A stretch of 64,000 nucleotides of DNA from Voacanga thouarsii (GCA_026120185.1 JANUWF010001726.1:206501-270500), one strand, 5' to 3'. Positions 1 through 12,729 are shown, counted from the stretch's first letter. Notes: generated by a model from the sequence alone, not told the origin. Numbers and translations are program-made.

Positions 1-554
1 GATCTTGAAATAGCCATATCAAAAATAGCATCATCAAAAGTAGATTCAAATAAAATCAATGAAAAAGTTTTAGATGATTGAAGAATGTGTATCTTTTTGG
101 CAGGCAGTATGGACAATACTTTTAGCCTTTCATGGCTATTTTATAAAATTGTGAAACAAATATTGATTTTTAACTTTGATGTTTCTAAATTTAAACTTTT
201 AAATTGGATTACTGTATTTGTATATTTAAGAGATATTGACTTTAATATGTGATTTGTGATGTTTAATTTTTGAACTTGTTAAAATTGTAAATTTAGGTAG
301 AATTATGTGTGTAAAGTATAATAAATAAAATATGCTTAACTTATTATTTGATAATTACAATTTATTTTAAGTTATAATTTGATTCATTATATTTGTACTA
401 GAGTTAGAGTCAAAGATTAAAAAATATAAATATAGTATGAAATTTCTTTTTTTAAAAAAATATTATTTATATACAAATGAGCCCATGGGCTGCAAGGGCT
501 GGGCTGGGCTGGGCTAAAAATTTGATAGCCCATCATAAAAATAGGTTGGCCCGT
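1..554 (+). mobile_element. hAT-like transposon, 3' part (left of the solo LTR)
   Basis: The first 80 bases read in frame as a weak match to the hAT transposase C-terminal dimerisation region: an ISKIAS stretch followed by VLDD and then a stop. The rest is AT-rich. From 480 to 554 there are many GGGCT/GCCCA words in both orientations, as in hAT subterminal regions. The sequence resumes at 1,996 after the inserted LTR. The left end of the element is outside the window, so the family assignment is tentative. Confidence 0.35.
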
Positions 555-1995
555 TGATAGGACCTAAATTTACCTATATTTTTCTAATTATTTGAAGTTC
601 TTTTGTGATACTTTTGATTTAATAACTAATCATATTCCTTCATATTTGATATTTTACCTTTGGAAATGTATTTAAATGATTTTATGCAGAGTTGGATGAA
701 AAATGAAATAAAAACATCGATCGTACAGAGCACGGCTGGCGTTGGCCTTTCATTGGGAGAACGGTGCTGGCACGGAGGCACGACTAGCGCCGGCTTCGAG
801 GCACAGCGGTGCGCCGGCCGTGCACTGACCTAAGATGGCCGGTTTCCTTTTCCAAGCAGATTTTGACAATTTTAGTTGGATTCTTTTGGAAACTCTTTCA
901 ACCACAGAAAAGGACTCTAGTAGGCATTTTTTAGCAATTAGAACTCCTACAAATACAAAAGAATAATATTGTACAAACTAGTTTTCATAATTTTCAATTC
1001 TTCAATGTAATATCTTTAGAAAACTCCTAGAGAAACACTAAGATTTAGAAGGATCAAGAAGAATTCTTGGAGAAGAAGAGGAGGTTGATCAAGAAGGTTT
1101 CAAGGAGGAAGAAAGGATCTTGCTTGTCTATGAGTGACTTCTTTTCTTTTTCTTTGTAATTTATTGACAATTTGATATTATTGTTTTAATTGTCTTTAGA
1201 TGGTATTCTTTTGGATTCATGATTTTGTATTGATTTTAGTTCTTTAATCAATTTATAGCTATTCTTAATATTTGATTACTTGAGCATAATATCTTGTTGC
1301 ATTGATTAGTTTTCTTATAATGTTAGGAGAAACTGACCAACTAATTAATTCAACACTAGCTATTATTAACTTACTTGAAAAAGAGGTTAAGGGTAAAGAC
1401 AAAGTAATCAAAGATTAATTGATAATTGCTAGAATATAGATTCATTGACTAATTTTATGCTTAAATCACGTAGAATATAGGGATTTATGTGAATATTGAT
1501 TTTAATGCATCTTTTGGGTAAATTAGTTGAAATAAAATATATTTATTGATTTAACTAAATGATAGTGATTCTATGGATTGCATACGAAGTGGGTCTATTT
1601 TAATCCTTCATGATGCCAATATAATAATTAATTAAGAGAATAACTAGTTAATCATTATTGTGTATTCAAGGATTTCTATCTATTTACATGTCCTTTCTAC
1701 TTATTCTTACTCCTTAATTATCCTTGTGACTTTTTTTGTATAACTTAATTTTCTCTAATATATTACGTTAGTAGGTTATTTACTTATATTTCTTTATTCT
1801 ATTGACTAAACAATAAAGATATGTGTAAAATAAGTTAGGAGTCTAAGTTCTTGTGGATTCAATACTTGCTATTCCCTAAACTATATGATGGGTATTCTTA
1901 CCTGTATGTGTAGTTTTAGTGGTTAGCATTTTATTAAAACTTGATTCATTGTAGACTTTGTTGGTAATATTTTCTATACTAAAAAACATGCATCA
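555..1995 (+). repeat. Solo LTR (family B, copy 1), 1.44 kb
   Basis: It starts TGATAGGACC and ends ACATGCATCA, so it has TG...CA termini. Bases 550-554 (CCCGT) and 1,996-2,000 (TCCGT) form a 5-bp target duplication with one C-to-T change. A diverged copy with the same ends lies at 12,730-14,269. Both copies share a GC-rich internal patch (here about 720-830) and a purine-rich stretch ending GCTTGTCTATGAGTG. No coding region or primer-binding site is attached, so it is a solo LTR left by recombination. The TGATA start and length fit a Ty3-gypsy LTR, but the lineage is not proven. Confidence 0.7.
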
Positions 1996-2051
1996 TCCGT
2001 CCCGACCCATATTTCTGCCAGCCCACATTCTAGCCCATTTTGACAGCTTTA
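1996..2051 (+). mobile_element. hAT-like terminal inverted repeat end
   Basis: This continues the GCCC-rich subterminal sequence interrupted at 554 and ends in CCCATTTTGACAGCTTTA. Read on the other strand that is TAAAGCTGTCAAAATGGG, a typical hAT terminus. The copy at 7,876-7,931 ends GACAGCTCTA, closer to the expected TAGAGCTGTCAAA form. The partner terminus is off the window. Confidence 0.4.
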
Positions 2052-2209
2052 GCCTTAAACCCCTCATGCTTTTGCCCTTTGGATTATGCCCCTGGGGGCA
2101 AGCAAGCCTTTGTTTTCTATTCTATATTTATAGATAGGTTTTTTTATGTATTTTTTTAATTTTCCTAAGACCTTTAGGGCTTTGTCTGTAAATTTTTATA
2201 GACTAGATT

Positions 2210-5200
2210 TGTGAAACCCCAGTTAAAACCAACCTTAGAGTAAGGGGATTGGAATGCATATCATATTTTATTGCCTATTTAAATATATTTTTATATAATT
2301 TTATATGCTTTGGATTTGTGAGTTATAGTCTCGAGGACTTAATTATGTTCATTGAGTAAGAAGGGCAAAATGGTAATTTTTGCTTGAGGTGAAAATAGGG
2401 AGATAGCCTAAGGATTAAATAGGAAAAATATTTTAGAGAGAAATTAAGAACAAGAGTTGTTGTGGTTTGGTTGGTAGAGCTTTGGAATTAATTCTTGAGG
2501 TCTTAGGTTCAAATTCCATCATTGGAGCTCTAGCATGATTAAATTTTATTTTTGCTTGACAATGTTAGATTTCCGTTCTTGAGTGCTCTAGAGAAGGGTA
2601 AAGGTGATGTCCGAAGGGAGACATGATAGGAGTACCCTACTCCTACTCTTGTACCCTACAAAAATTCCTAAGGGAATTCATACCCTTCTTGATCCTTAGT
2701 TTTTCTTACTTCTCAATTTCTTAAGTTGTGCAATTTATTCAAGCCAATTTCATTCTAGGAAAATTCCAGCAAAGTGCTGTGGCTTTGAAGGTTCAAAATG
2801 TCTGAGTGTAAGACATCTTATGGACCAAAAATGTGTAGGAGTAGGGGAAGGTTTCCAAGAGAATTAATCTTCATAGTGAACCTTCAAAACTCTACTCTAG
2901 CTATGTTCATTTCCTTCATGAAGTATTCTGATTTTTTTTTCCAGCTTCTTGTGCATGCAAAGTGTCGAAATTCTCAGCCATTATTTCCTCCCAAATGCTG
3001 CTAGAAAATGGCCCTCTTGACCAATTTGAAACCTGAAATTTTCTGGCCAAATTCGGACTGCACAAATGCTGTGCAAAACCAGAAAATTTTCTAGGCAAAA
3101 TCGCAGCATAGGTGAGCTTAAACCAAGCTGTTTTCTTCCAGTTTTCTCCCAGCTCCTTAGCCACGTTTTTCCTCCATAAAGAAGACTGGAAACCAGCCTT
3201 GAAAGACCTCTGAATACCCCTTCAAATCCTCTACAAACTGACTAAACAATGGCAGAAAAATCTGCCCAGAATTTTCCTTCAAACTTGCGAAAATCACTGA
3301 ATTGGAATTCCAGCTTGTTCATTCTTCAGCCTTATCCGAAATCTTCATCATTTTTCTGCACAAACTTCTCTTGAACAGCCATGAACAGAACTCCATTGTC
3401 TTCCCCAACCTTCTGCTCGAAAAACTAGTCATAGCTGCCCCTAATATATCTCCAACAATTACTCCAATCATGCCTTGATTGAAGACCAAAATTCCAACAA
3501 TCATAACTTAGTAAACTTCCATAAAATATCCCTTAAACAACCAGACATTTCCTTCACCATTGTACTCCCTCTTTTTGGCCACCATTAAGCTTCTTCAACC
3601 AGCTTTCATCCAGCAAAAACACTGAGCAATCAGTCGGCCATTACAGCTTCCAAAAAACTCTCTAATGATCAAAGATCTTCTTGCCATATTTAGTTTTCAA
3701 ATTTGAATCCCTAAAATATTCTTTTAGGATTTCAACAACCAGCCTTTCCTTTTCCTTTCAAACCAGAAAAATCATCTACCAAAACCACTCAAACAATTCA
3801 GCCACTGCAATCCTTCAGAATTTCGGCAGCTTCAAATCAAAATCTCTCCATTCTCTTCAACTTTCAAGCACACATAGAACACTACGAACACCTACTCACT
3901 TCTCTTGCCTAATACCACTCCAAACCACTTCAATCTTCTTTTAAAAAAAAATATTCAAATTTCATCTACTCACTGCCGTGAATCCATCCATACCACTTTT
4001 AACATCAAACTTCAAAATCCAACTCTCTCTTTTGGATAAAAAAATCAGTATTTTTGTGAAGGCTCAAGAACACCTTCAAGGTAAGTTTGTTCAATCAACT
4101 TCATCTTCACTAATCTTCAATCTCTAAAGAATATATATGTGTATAAGCATGCTAATGGACTCTCTTCTTCTCTTTTCTATCTCTCCCTCTCTCTTGGCCA
4201 AATACCTTCTCCATCTTGGCCGAATGATTTCTTCACCAATGGCCATGCTTTCTTCATCTCCCTTGGATGGATCTAGTCACCTAGGAGTTGAGATTCATTC
4301 GAAACTCCTCCAAAGTACTCATCAATCAAGTAAGCCTTTTCAACCCTCCTTTTAAATTCTAGATTCATGTCTCTAGGATGATATTAGTAGGAGATGGATT
4401 ATGAATAGGATTTGAGCATGTATTGTTGTGATGAGTTGAGATTGAAGCATGAATAAATGTGAGTATATGATGGAGATGAGATTTATGCATGAGTTGATTA
4501 TCTTGGTTGATTGTATGGTGTTTTAGGGTTTAATGTATGTCTCCATATCATAAGTAGTATTTGTGATCAAGCATGCTAGAGATTATGTTACCTATGGTGA
4601 ATAGGATTTATATTCATGTATGATTGTTTAAGCCATGATTATGTTTATGCTAGTAGAGGTTAGATCATGCCTTGGTAAATTTAGATCTATACTTTTATTC
4701 ATGATTTGGATTATTTGATGAATTGAAGGGGAGTATATGTTCATGATTGTGGTTAACAATAGAAATATGATCATGATCTAGTTGTCTCTAAGCTAATTTT
4801 ATTTCATCAATAAAATATTTAATATTATAATTTTTGCTAGTAAATTCAAAAACCCTAGGAAGGTAGATTTGGATTATTATATACTAAGGATGTTTTAGTC
4901 AAATAAATGATAGCTTTTATTAAAGAAATAAAATATATAGATATTATATATAATAATATCAAATAAAGCCTTTTATATAAATGATCATAATAAGTAAAAA
5001 TATTAATTTTGTAAGTCTTATATTCATAAATATCATTAAAATTTATTATCTTTTAATCAAAACCTATTAAAATTTATTTATTAGCTTTCAATCAAGACCC
5101 ATTAAAATTTATTTTCAACTAATTTTAGTTATCAATTATTTTCAAACAATTAATTATTAATAAATTATTGTTTTACCTAATACCACCTAGGATTCTTCAT

Positions 5201-6540
5201 CAAATAAACTTTAAATTATTCTTAGTAAGATTTAAACCTTCAACTTAAAAGTATCTATTTCCCAAAACCCTAATCACTTTAATATCAAACTATACTTAGC
5301 TTATAAACCCTTTTTATTTATTATCTGGCCTTAAAGCTTGGGACACTAGGATCATGGTTATAGTGAGTTGAGCTAGTTTTATTTGTGAAAGTGGATTTTG
5401 GCTTGAGTTTGATTATGGCTTATATTTACCCTAGACGGGGTTAGGTCAGCTATTGAAGGCCTTTATTTTATTTCAAGCTAAGGATCAAGTAAGCTCCTGT
5501 ATAAAACCTGTTTGATGCAAAATGTTTATTATGACAAGCCAAATGTAGAGTGCATGGACACTCATTTCTGTAAAGGCAATTGAGGATTGACTCCTTTCTT
5601 ATTTCAGTCAAACAATTGTTTGAAAATCAATGAACAGATTTACTCAAATTTAAAACTCTTTCTAAAACTAATTTTGACAAAGATTTTGAAAATCCTTAAT
5701 TGCCTTTTTCAAGTGGAACTTGGTTTATTCAGTTTCTCCCAAGTGGGATAAGTTCATTGAGTACTCAATAAGGGTGGACTGCTAGGACTAGTCTTTGAAG
5801 GGTTAGGGTGAGTCTCTCAGTAGGTGGTCACCTCTGAGGAGTAAGTCCTTCTCGGATAGGATGACAGTCCAGTAGGTCGTGCCGGTCTGAGCTAGCAATT
5901 TTTCAATCAAGTGACTATGTGTTGTCGGAATGGACAACCGGTTGTTGTTTTGGTATAGAGAAGGAGGAGTATCTTGCCCCGTAGGCCGATCACTTACCTT
6001 TTGTCAGTCTGCACAAAATGTGGCATTCTGACTGGTTATGGGGCCCAACGTGTGGTAACCCATGACCACTTTTGAGTGGTTGATTTTATTGTATCTGTAT
6101 GGTTGGAAAAGCCAAAACACCACTCTTGATTTTGACTATTGTTTATTGCTTGCCAGTATTTCTCTTATGAAGATTTTATACTTTCCATTCACGAACTGTT
6201 TTCACTGGACACTCAAAGCACACACGGACTTACTGAGAATTTTATCTTACCACCCGTTTTACCATGATTTTAGGTCGATCCTGTTGTGGGGATAAGTAGC
6301 TAGTTATTGCCTGCCTTGGAGGAAATGTTATTATTCATTTTTGTGTAATGCTTTAGGAGCTGAGAGTGAATAGTTTTATTCTGGATTTGTTTTTGAATTC
6401 TTGGGATGTAATAAGATTTAAGTTTAAATTATTATCTTTATTCCATTATGTTGGTTGTGTGTCCTAGTTATAAAGACTCCTTGTCCTTTGGACGGGGTGA
6501 CATCCCCGGCCTTGTTGGGCCTAGGTAGTGGGGTGTTACA
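2210..6540 (+). repeat. Long solo LTR, Ty3-gypsy (Tekay/Del-like), 4.3 kb
   Basis: It starts TGTGAAACCCCAG and ends GGGGTGTTACA, the paired termini usual for chromovirus LTRs. Flanking bases are AGATT (2,205-2,209) and TGATT (6,541-6,545), a target duplication with one mismatch. Removing it rejoins the gypsy LTR sequence exactly as seen near 16,320-16,340. Such length is common in the Tekay/Del group. No gag, pol or primer-binding site is attached. The first 2.58 kb is duplicated at 8,090-10,668. Inside there is a tRNA-like segment and AT-rich sequence (4,790-5,300). The short ORFs inside have no recognisable domain. Confidence 0.72.
2468..2517 (+). promoter_or_regulatory. tRNA-like segment with pol III A/B-box matches inside the LTR
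   Basis: TTGGTTGGTAGAGC resembles a tRNA D-arm with an A box. GGTTCAAATTCC (2,506-2,517) matches the B box GGTTCRANNCC. The spacing fits a tRNA body, but the acceptor stem does not pair well. A second copy is at 8,348-8,397 in the duplicated patch. It is probably a tRNA-derived relic inside the LTR, not a functional tRNA gene. Confidence 0.35.
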
Positions 6541-6956
6541 TGATTTGTGCAATGAAATATAGAGAAAATGGACAAAATGTTCCCATCTACTTAACAAAAT
6601 ATAGTATCTACTACTGTCACTTGAAAAATTTTCACTATGACTATTATTGGGAGTAAAGAATATTTTGATTAGTAAAATACAAATATTGTCAACTGTAATC
6701 TATGGTGTTTCCTTTCACTTAGGTATCTTGTAAATCCTTCGTGTAAGCTTTTATATGAATGAAATGAGATTTTTATTTATGTCGTTATGCTTTTAAAGAA
6801 ATTTGCATTGTCATTATTTGTTGTTTTTTTTGCAAATTTATGCACAAAACACAAACATGCTAATGTGACTTTGGCTTGATATTAGCAAGGTCATATGTAT
6901 CACAATTACTCTAAAAGTATCTCAAAAGATCACTGGTACTAGAACTCGGTTTGTGA

Positions 6957-7590
6957 ACATAGTAAACAATATGGGTACAAGTGATCTAGTAATAGAAACG
7001 GTGAAACCACTGTTGGGCAAGGGTACGAATAAAGCATGGATTAGGGTGTTGGAGGTGGTAGAGAACAAAATCACATCTATTTGCCTGGGTGAAAGAGAAA
7101 AATAGATTGTGATTCCTCTTGTGAACTAAGAGACATGTCTTTTATGATCTTAGTGCCATAAAATCAGGCTTAATTGATACGATGTTGATCTATAGAAGGT
7201 ACACACATCTACTAAGAACAATACTTGTATTATAGAGGAACTACGGTGCATGCTTGAGGAGATATGACCTAAACTCAAGGTTGCTCAAATTGACCATAGG
7301 ATAATTCAATACTGAGGGAAATGTGTTAGTGGGTAGAGTATGAGCTTCAATGTTGAAGGTTAGAGAATTGAAATGCTATTATGGAGCAAGAGACACTAAA
7401 GAAGTGAAGAACTTCTTTAATTTTGGTCAGTTCTTTAAGGCCATTGGGATAACTGATGAATCCTTAAAGTGGGTAATATAGGTATACATTTGTAGGTTGA
7501 TGCCATGATATAGTGGAGAGTCCAAGCTATAGAAATAGAAGCGCGATGGCTTGCCATCAAAATATAAGAACAAATGAAGTTCCTATGGAG
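6957..7590 (+). pseudogene. Ty3-gypsy gag, N-terminal part (broken)
   Basis: Frames with stops read as a plant gypsy gag N-terminus. They pass through a tryptophan-containing helix region and reach a stretch equivalent to the EARWW...K segment just before the capsid core. The reading stops at 7,590, where the Tork-like copia element begins, and resumes at 14,879. Several stops and at least one frameshift make it non-functional. The assignment rests mainly on continuity with the clearer gag at 14,879-15,070. Confidence 0.45.
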
Positions 7591-7774
7591 TGTTAAGGAT
7601 GCCTTGCATCCATAAGATCCCATATCAGTTGGCAATACCACAAACAAGTCCCACATTGGTTTTGGTTGATATTCCACCTCATTTGAAGCCTTATAAATAA
7701 AGGCTTAGTTTGATTCTTTGATGAACAAAGCCAACATAAGAGTTCTTCTAGTTTGTAGCTTGTTTAGGTGTTGT
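7591..7774 (+). repeat. Tork-like copia 5' LTR, truncated
   Basis: This aligns with 14,358-14,535 of the 3' LTR. It shares TGTTAAGGATGCCTTG, CCCACATTGGTTTT, a TATA-containing TTATAAATAAAGGCTTAG and TTTGTAGCTTGTTT. It breaks off at 7,774, where the duplicated patch starts. About 340 bp of the LTR's downstream half is lost. Confidence 0.72.
7691..7699 (+). promoter_or_regulatory. TATA box in Tork-like 5' LTR
   Basis: TTATAAATA lies about 100 bp inside the LTR. It is conserved at 14,462-14,470 in the 3' LTR, where a pol II LTR promoter is expected. Confidence 0.45.
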
Positions 7775-10668
7775 TTCTTACCTGTATGTGTAGTTTTAGT
7801 GGTTATCATTTTATTAAAACTTGATTGATTGTAGACTTTGTTGGTAATATTTTCTATACTAAAAAACATGCATCATCCGTCCTGACCCATATTTCTGCCA
7901 GCCCACATTCTAGCCCATTTTGACAGCTCTAGCCTTAAACCCCTCATGCTTTTGCCCTTTGGATTATGCCCCTGGGGGCAAGCAAGCCTTTGTTTTCTAT
8001 TCTATATTTATAGATAGGTTTTTTTATGTATTTTTTTAATTTTCCTAAGACCTTTAGGGCTTTGTCTGTAAATTTTTATAGACTAGATTTGTGAAACCCC
8101 AGTTAAAACCAACCTTAGAGTAAGGGGATTAGAATGCATATCATATTTTATTGCCTATTTAAATATATTTTCATATGATTTTATATGCTTTGGATTTGTG
8201 AGTTATAGTCTCGAGGGCTTAATTATGTTCATTGAGTAAGAAGGGCAAAATGGTAATTTTTGCTTGAGGTGAAAATAGGAAGATAGCCTAAGGATTAAAT
8301 AGGAAAAATATTTTAGAGAGAAATTAAGAACAAGAGTTGTTGTGGTTTGGTTGGTAGAGCTTTGGAATTAATTCTTGAGGTCTTAGGTTCAAATTCCATC
8401 ATTGGAGCTCTAGCATGATTAAAGTTTATTTTTGCTTGACAAGGTTAGATTTCCGTTCTTGAGTGCTCTAGAGAAGGGTAAAGGTGATGTCCTAAGGGAG
8501 ACATGATAGGAGTACCCTACTCCTACTCTTGTACCCTACAAAAATTCCTAAGGGAATTCATACCCTTCTTGATCCTTAGTTTTTCTTACTTCTCAATTTC
8601 TTAAGTTGTGCAATTTATTCAAGCCAATTTCATTCTAGAAAAATTCCAGCAAAGTGCTGTGGCTTTGAAGGTTCAAAATGTCTGAGTGTAAGACATCTTA
8701 TGGACCAAATATGTGTAGGAGTTGGGGAAGGTTTCCAAGAGAATTAATCTTCATTGTGAACCTTCAAAACTCTACTCTAGCTATGTTCATTTCCTTCATG
8801 AAGTATTCTGATTTTTTTTTCCAGCTTCTTGTGCATGCAAAGTGTCGAAATTCTCAGCTATTATTTCCTCCCAAATGCTGCCAGAAAATGGCCCTCTTGA
8901 CCAATTTGAAACCTGAAATTTTCTGGCCAAATTCGGACTGCACAAATGCTGTGCAAAACCAGAAAATTTTCTAGGCAAAATCGCAGCATAGGTGAGCTTA
9001 AACCAAGCTGTTTTCTTCCAGTTTTCTCCCAGCTCCTTAGCCACGTTTTTCCTCCATAAAGAAGACTGGAAACCAACCTTGAAAGACCTCTGAATACCCC
9101 TTCAAATCCTCTACAAACTGACTAAACAATGGCAGAAAAATCTGCCCAAAATTTTCCTTCAAACTTGCGAAAATCACTGAATTGGAATTCCAGCTTGTTC
9201 ATTCTTCAGCCTTATCCGAAATCTTCATCATTTTTCTGCACAAACTTCTCTTGAACAGCCATGAACAGAACTCCATTGTCTTCCCCAACCTTCTGCTCGA
9301 AAAACTAGTCATAGCTGCCCCTAATATATCTCCAACAATTACTCCAATCATGCCTTGATTGAAGACCAAAATTCCAGCAATCATAACTTAGTAAACTTCC
9401 ATAAAATATCTCTTAAACAACCAGACATTTCCTTCACCATTGTACTCCCTCTTTTTGGCCACCATTAATCTTCTTCAACCAGCTTTCATCTAGCAAAAAC
9501 ACTGAGCAATCAGTCGGCCATTACAGCTTCCAAAAAACTCTCTAATGATCAAAGATCTTCTTGCCATATTTAGTTTTCAAATTTGAATCCCTAAAATATT
9601 CTTTTAGGATTTCAACAACCAGCCTTTCCTTTTCCTTTCAAACCAGAAAAATCATCTACCAAAACCACTCAAACAATTCGGCCACTGCAATCCTTCAGAA
9701 TTTCGGCAGCTTTAAATCAAAATCTCTCAATTCTCTTCAACTTTCAAGCACACATAGAACACTACGAACACCTACTCACTTCTCTTGCCTAATACCACTC
9801 CAAACCACTTCAATCTTCTTAAAACAAAAAATATCCAGATTTCATCTACTCACTGCCATGAATCCATCCATACCACTTTTAACATCAAACTCCAAAATCC
9901 AACTCTCTCTTTTGGATAAAAAAATCAGTATTTTTGTGAAGGCTCAAGAACACCTTCAAGGTAAGTTTGTTCAATCAACTTCATCTTCACTAATCTTCAA
10001 TCTCTAAAGAATATATATGTGTATAAGCATGCTAATGGACTCTCTTCTTCTCTTTTCTCTCTCTCCCTCTCTCTTGGCCGAATACCCTCTCCCTCTTGGC
10101 CGAATGATTTCTTCACCAATGGCCATGCTTTCTTCATCTCCCTTGGATGGATCTAGTCACCTAGAAGTTGAGATTCATTCGAAACTCCTCCAAAGTACTC
10201 ATCAATCAAGTAAGCCTTTTCAACCCTCCTTTTAAATTCTAGATTCATGTCTCTAGGATGATATTGGTAGGAGATGGATTATGAATAGGATTTGAGCATG
10301 TATTGTTGTGATGAGTTCAGATTGAAGCATGAATAAATGTGAGTATATGATGGAGATGGGATTTATGCATGAGTTGATTATCTTGGTTGATTGTATGGTG
10401 TTTTAGGGTTTAATGTATGTCTCCATGTCGTAAGTAGTATTTGTGATCAAGCATGCTAGAGATTATGTTACCTATGGTGAATAGGATTTATATTCATGTA
10501 TGATTGTTTAAGCCATGATTATGTTTATGCTAGTAGAGGTTAGATCATGCCTTGGTAAATTTAGATCTATACTTTTATTCATGATTTGGATGATTTGATG
10601 AATTGAAGGGGAGTATATGTTCATGATTGTGGTTAGAAATAGAAATATGATCATGATCTGGTTGTCTC
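7775..10668 (+). repeat. 2.9-kb copied patch (duplicate of 1,895-4,789)
   Basis: It matches 1,895-4,789 at a constant offset of 5,880 bp. I counted about 49 differences by eye (roughly 98% identity) and saw no net length change. The patch contains 101 bp of the end of solo LTR B, the hAT terminus, 158 bp of gypsy LTR and the first 2,579 bp of the long solo LTR. It therefore does not follow any element boundary at either end. Copia sequence lies directly on both sides: LTR at 7,774 and pol at 10,669. This excludes an LTR pair or an ordinary insertion and fits templated repair of a break. All its ORFs are copies of non-coding LTR sequence. Confidence 0.85.
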
Positions 10669-12728
10669 TGGGCGGAGACAGTTTTTACAGTATGTTACGT
10701 TGTGAACCGCGCTCATTCTGCAGGTCTTAATTTTGGTCATGTATGCCTGCTAATTACTCTAATTTAAAATTTTTTGAGTGTCTGGCATACATGCATGTAA
10801 ATGATGGAAAATTGTAGCCTAAAGCTAAGAAATATATTTTTCTTAAGTATGCTGCTGAGGTGAAAGGATACAGATTGTGGTGTCTAGATCCTAAATCACC
10901 AAAATATGTAGTTAGTAGAAATGTTACATTTGATGAATTATCTATGTTAAATTCCAAAAGGAAGTCTTTAAGTTCGTCTCGTGCAGATGAAAATGGTACG
11001 CAAAAGCAAGTGGAGCTTGGAATTGATAGTTCTAGTCCTTCTAATTTGACTTCTTCTATTTAGCAAAATTTAGTTCACAATGATGAGCAGGATACAGAAG
11101 AAGAGTATTCCATAGCTAGGAATAGACTAAGAAGGGAGATTCGACCATTGCAAAAGTATCCAAATTTCGTTGCATATGCTTTGTCAGTTACAGAAAAAAT
11201 AGATAGAGTTAGTGAACCATCTACCTACAACGAAGCTATTTTATGTGAAGATTCAGCTAAGTGGTTGATTGAAATGAATGAAGAAATTGAGTCCTTCCAC
11301 AAGAATGGAACTTAGGTCCTTGTAAAGCCAAATTTGGAAAGGAAAATTGTTAGATGCAAATGGGTCTTTAACGGAGCTGAAGATGGAAGGTACAAAGTAA
11401 GATTGGTTGTGAAAGGCTATAGACAGGGATAAGGTGTTGATTTTAATGACTTATTTTCACCTATTGTTAAACATAGCGCTATTCGTATTTTACTTGCTTT
11501 AGTTGCTATGTATGATTTGGAATTGGCATAGCTTGATATCAAAACAGCCTTCTTATATGGTAATCCTGAGGAATAAATTTGCATGAAGCAGCCTAAGTGA
11601 TTTGAAATTGAAGAAAAAGAAGACCATATTTGCCTGTTGAAGAAATCCTTGTATGGGTTGAAGCAGTCTCCAAGACAGTGGTATAAAAGATTTATCTGCT
11701 TTATGTTGAGTCATGGTTATTGAAGGAGCATGTACGACAGTTATGTTTACTTTCAAAAGTTGCATGATAGTTCTTTCATTTATTTGCTATTTTATGTTGA
11801 TGACATGCTCATTATTGCTAAGAATCTGATAGAAATCGATGTCGTGAAGAGACAGTTAAAGAATGAATTTGAAATGAAAGATTTAGAAGCAGCTAAAAGG
11901 ATTCTTGGCAAGGAGATCAAGAGAGATCAACTCAAGAAAATTACATCAGAAGGTTTTGGAATGGTTTGGCATGAAAAATGCAAAATCTGTAAGTACTCAT
12001 TTTGCGAGTCATTTTAAACTTTCAACTGCTCCATCACCACATTCAAATGAAGAGGAAGATTATATGGCACAGGTTCCATATTCCAGTGTAGTCAGCAATA
12101 TAATATATGCAATAGTTTGTACTTATCCGGATATTTTACAAGCAGTCAACGTGGTTAGTAGATATAAGTCTTATCCCAGAAAAACACAGTGGCAAGCTGT
12201 AAAATAGATTTTCAAATACTTGCGAGGCACTTCAAATGCTTGTTTGGAGTTTAGAAGAAATAGCAACACTTTGGTGGGTTTTGTGGACTCTGACCACGTC
12301 GGAGATCTTAACAAGAAACGATCACTTACTAGCTATGTATTTTACATCGGAGATTGTGTAGTTAGTTCGAAAGTTGGCTTACAGCATGTAGTGACATTGT
12401 CTACTCTGGAGGCAGAATATATGGATCTGATCGAGGCAATTAAAGAAGCCTTGTGGTTGAAAGGCTTATATGGTGAGCTAAGTTTGCATAAATGTGTAAT
12501 TACAATTTACTGTGACAGTCAAAGTGCTATACATTTTACTAAAAATCAGATGTATCATAAGAGGATGAAATATATTGATGTGAAGTTTTACTTCATTTGA
12601 GATATCATTACTGAGAAGAAAGTCTTTATTTAGAAGATTAATACCAAAGATAATCCTATTGACATGCTTACGAAGCCTCTTTCCATCTTCAAGTTCAAGC
12701 AAAGTCTGAACTTGATTAGTGTTTACTA
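10669..12728 (+). pseudogene. Tork-like copia pol: integrase C-end, reverse transcriptase, RNase H (broken)
   Basis: It enters mid-integrase with WAE, then VNDGKL, KGYRLWCLDPKSPK and VTFDE, as in Tork-lineage integrase ends. Reverse transcriptase follows: RCKWVF, YKVRLVVKGYRQG, LDIKTAFLYG, LYGLKQSPRQWYKRF and the catalytic FYVDDMLI at about 11,790-11,815. RNase H follows, with SDHVGDLNKKRSLTSYVF, STLEAEYM and the IYCDSQSAIH motif at about 12,508. Stops interrupt it at several points (for example 11,313, 11,430, 11,530, 11,574 and 12,206), and there is a frame change near 11,930. It ends in TKPL...FKQSLNLISVYY, the normal RNase H tail. Confidence 0.85.
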
Positions 12729-12729
12729 T

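Noticed and set aside
2468..2517. Functional tRNA gene
   Set aside because: Acceptor and anticodon stems do not pair. Only A- and B-box-like words remain.
2798..3164. Overlapping ORFs on both strands (68 and 82 codons), repeated at 8,678-9,076
   Set aside because: Both are in LTR sequence. Their repetition reflects the 2.9-kb copied patch, not selection on a protein.
9561..10007. 148-codon ORF with a serine- and phenylalanine-rich product
   Set aside because: It lies inside the duplicated long-LTR sequence. The matching position at 3,681 is interrupted in the other copy, and no domain is present. It is non-coding LTR sequence.
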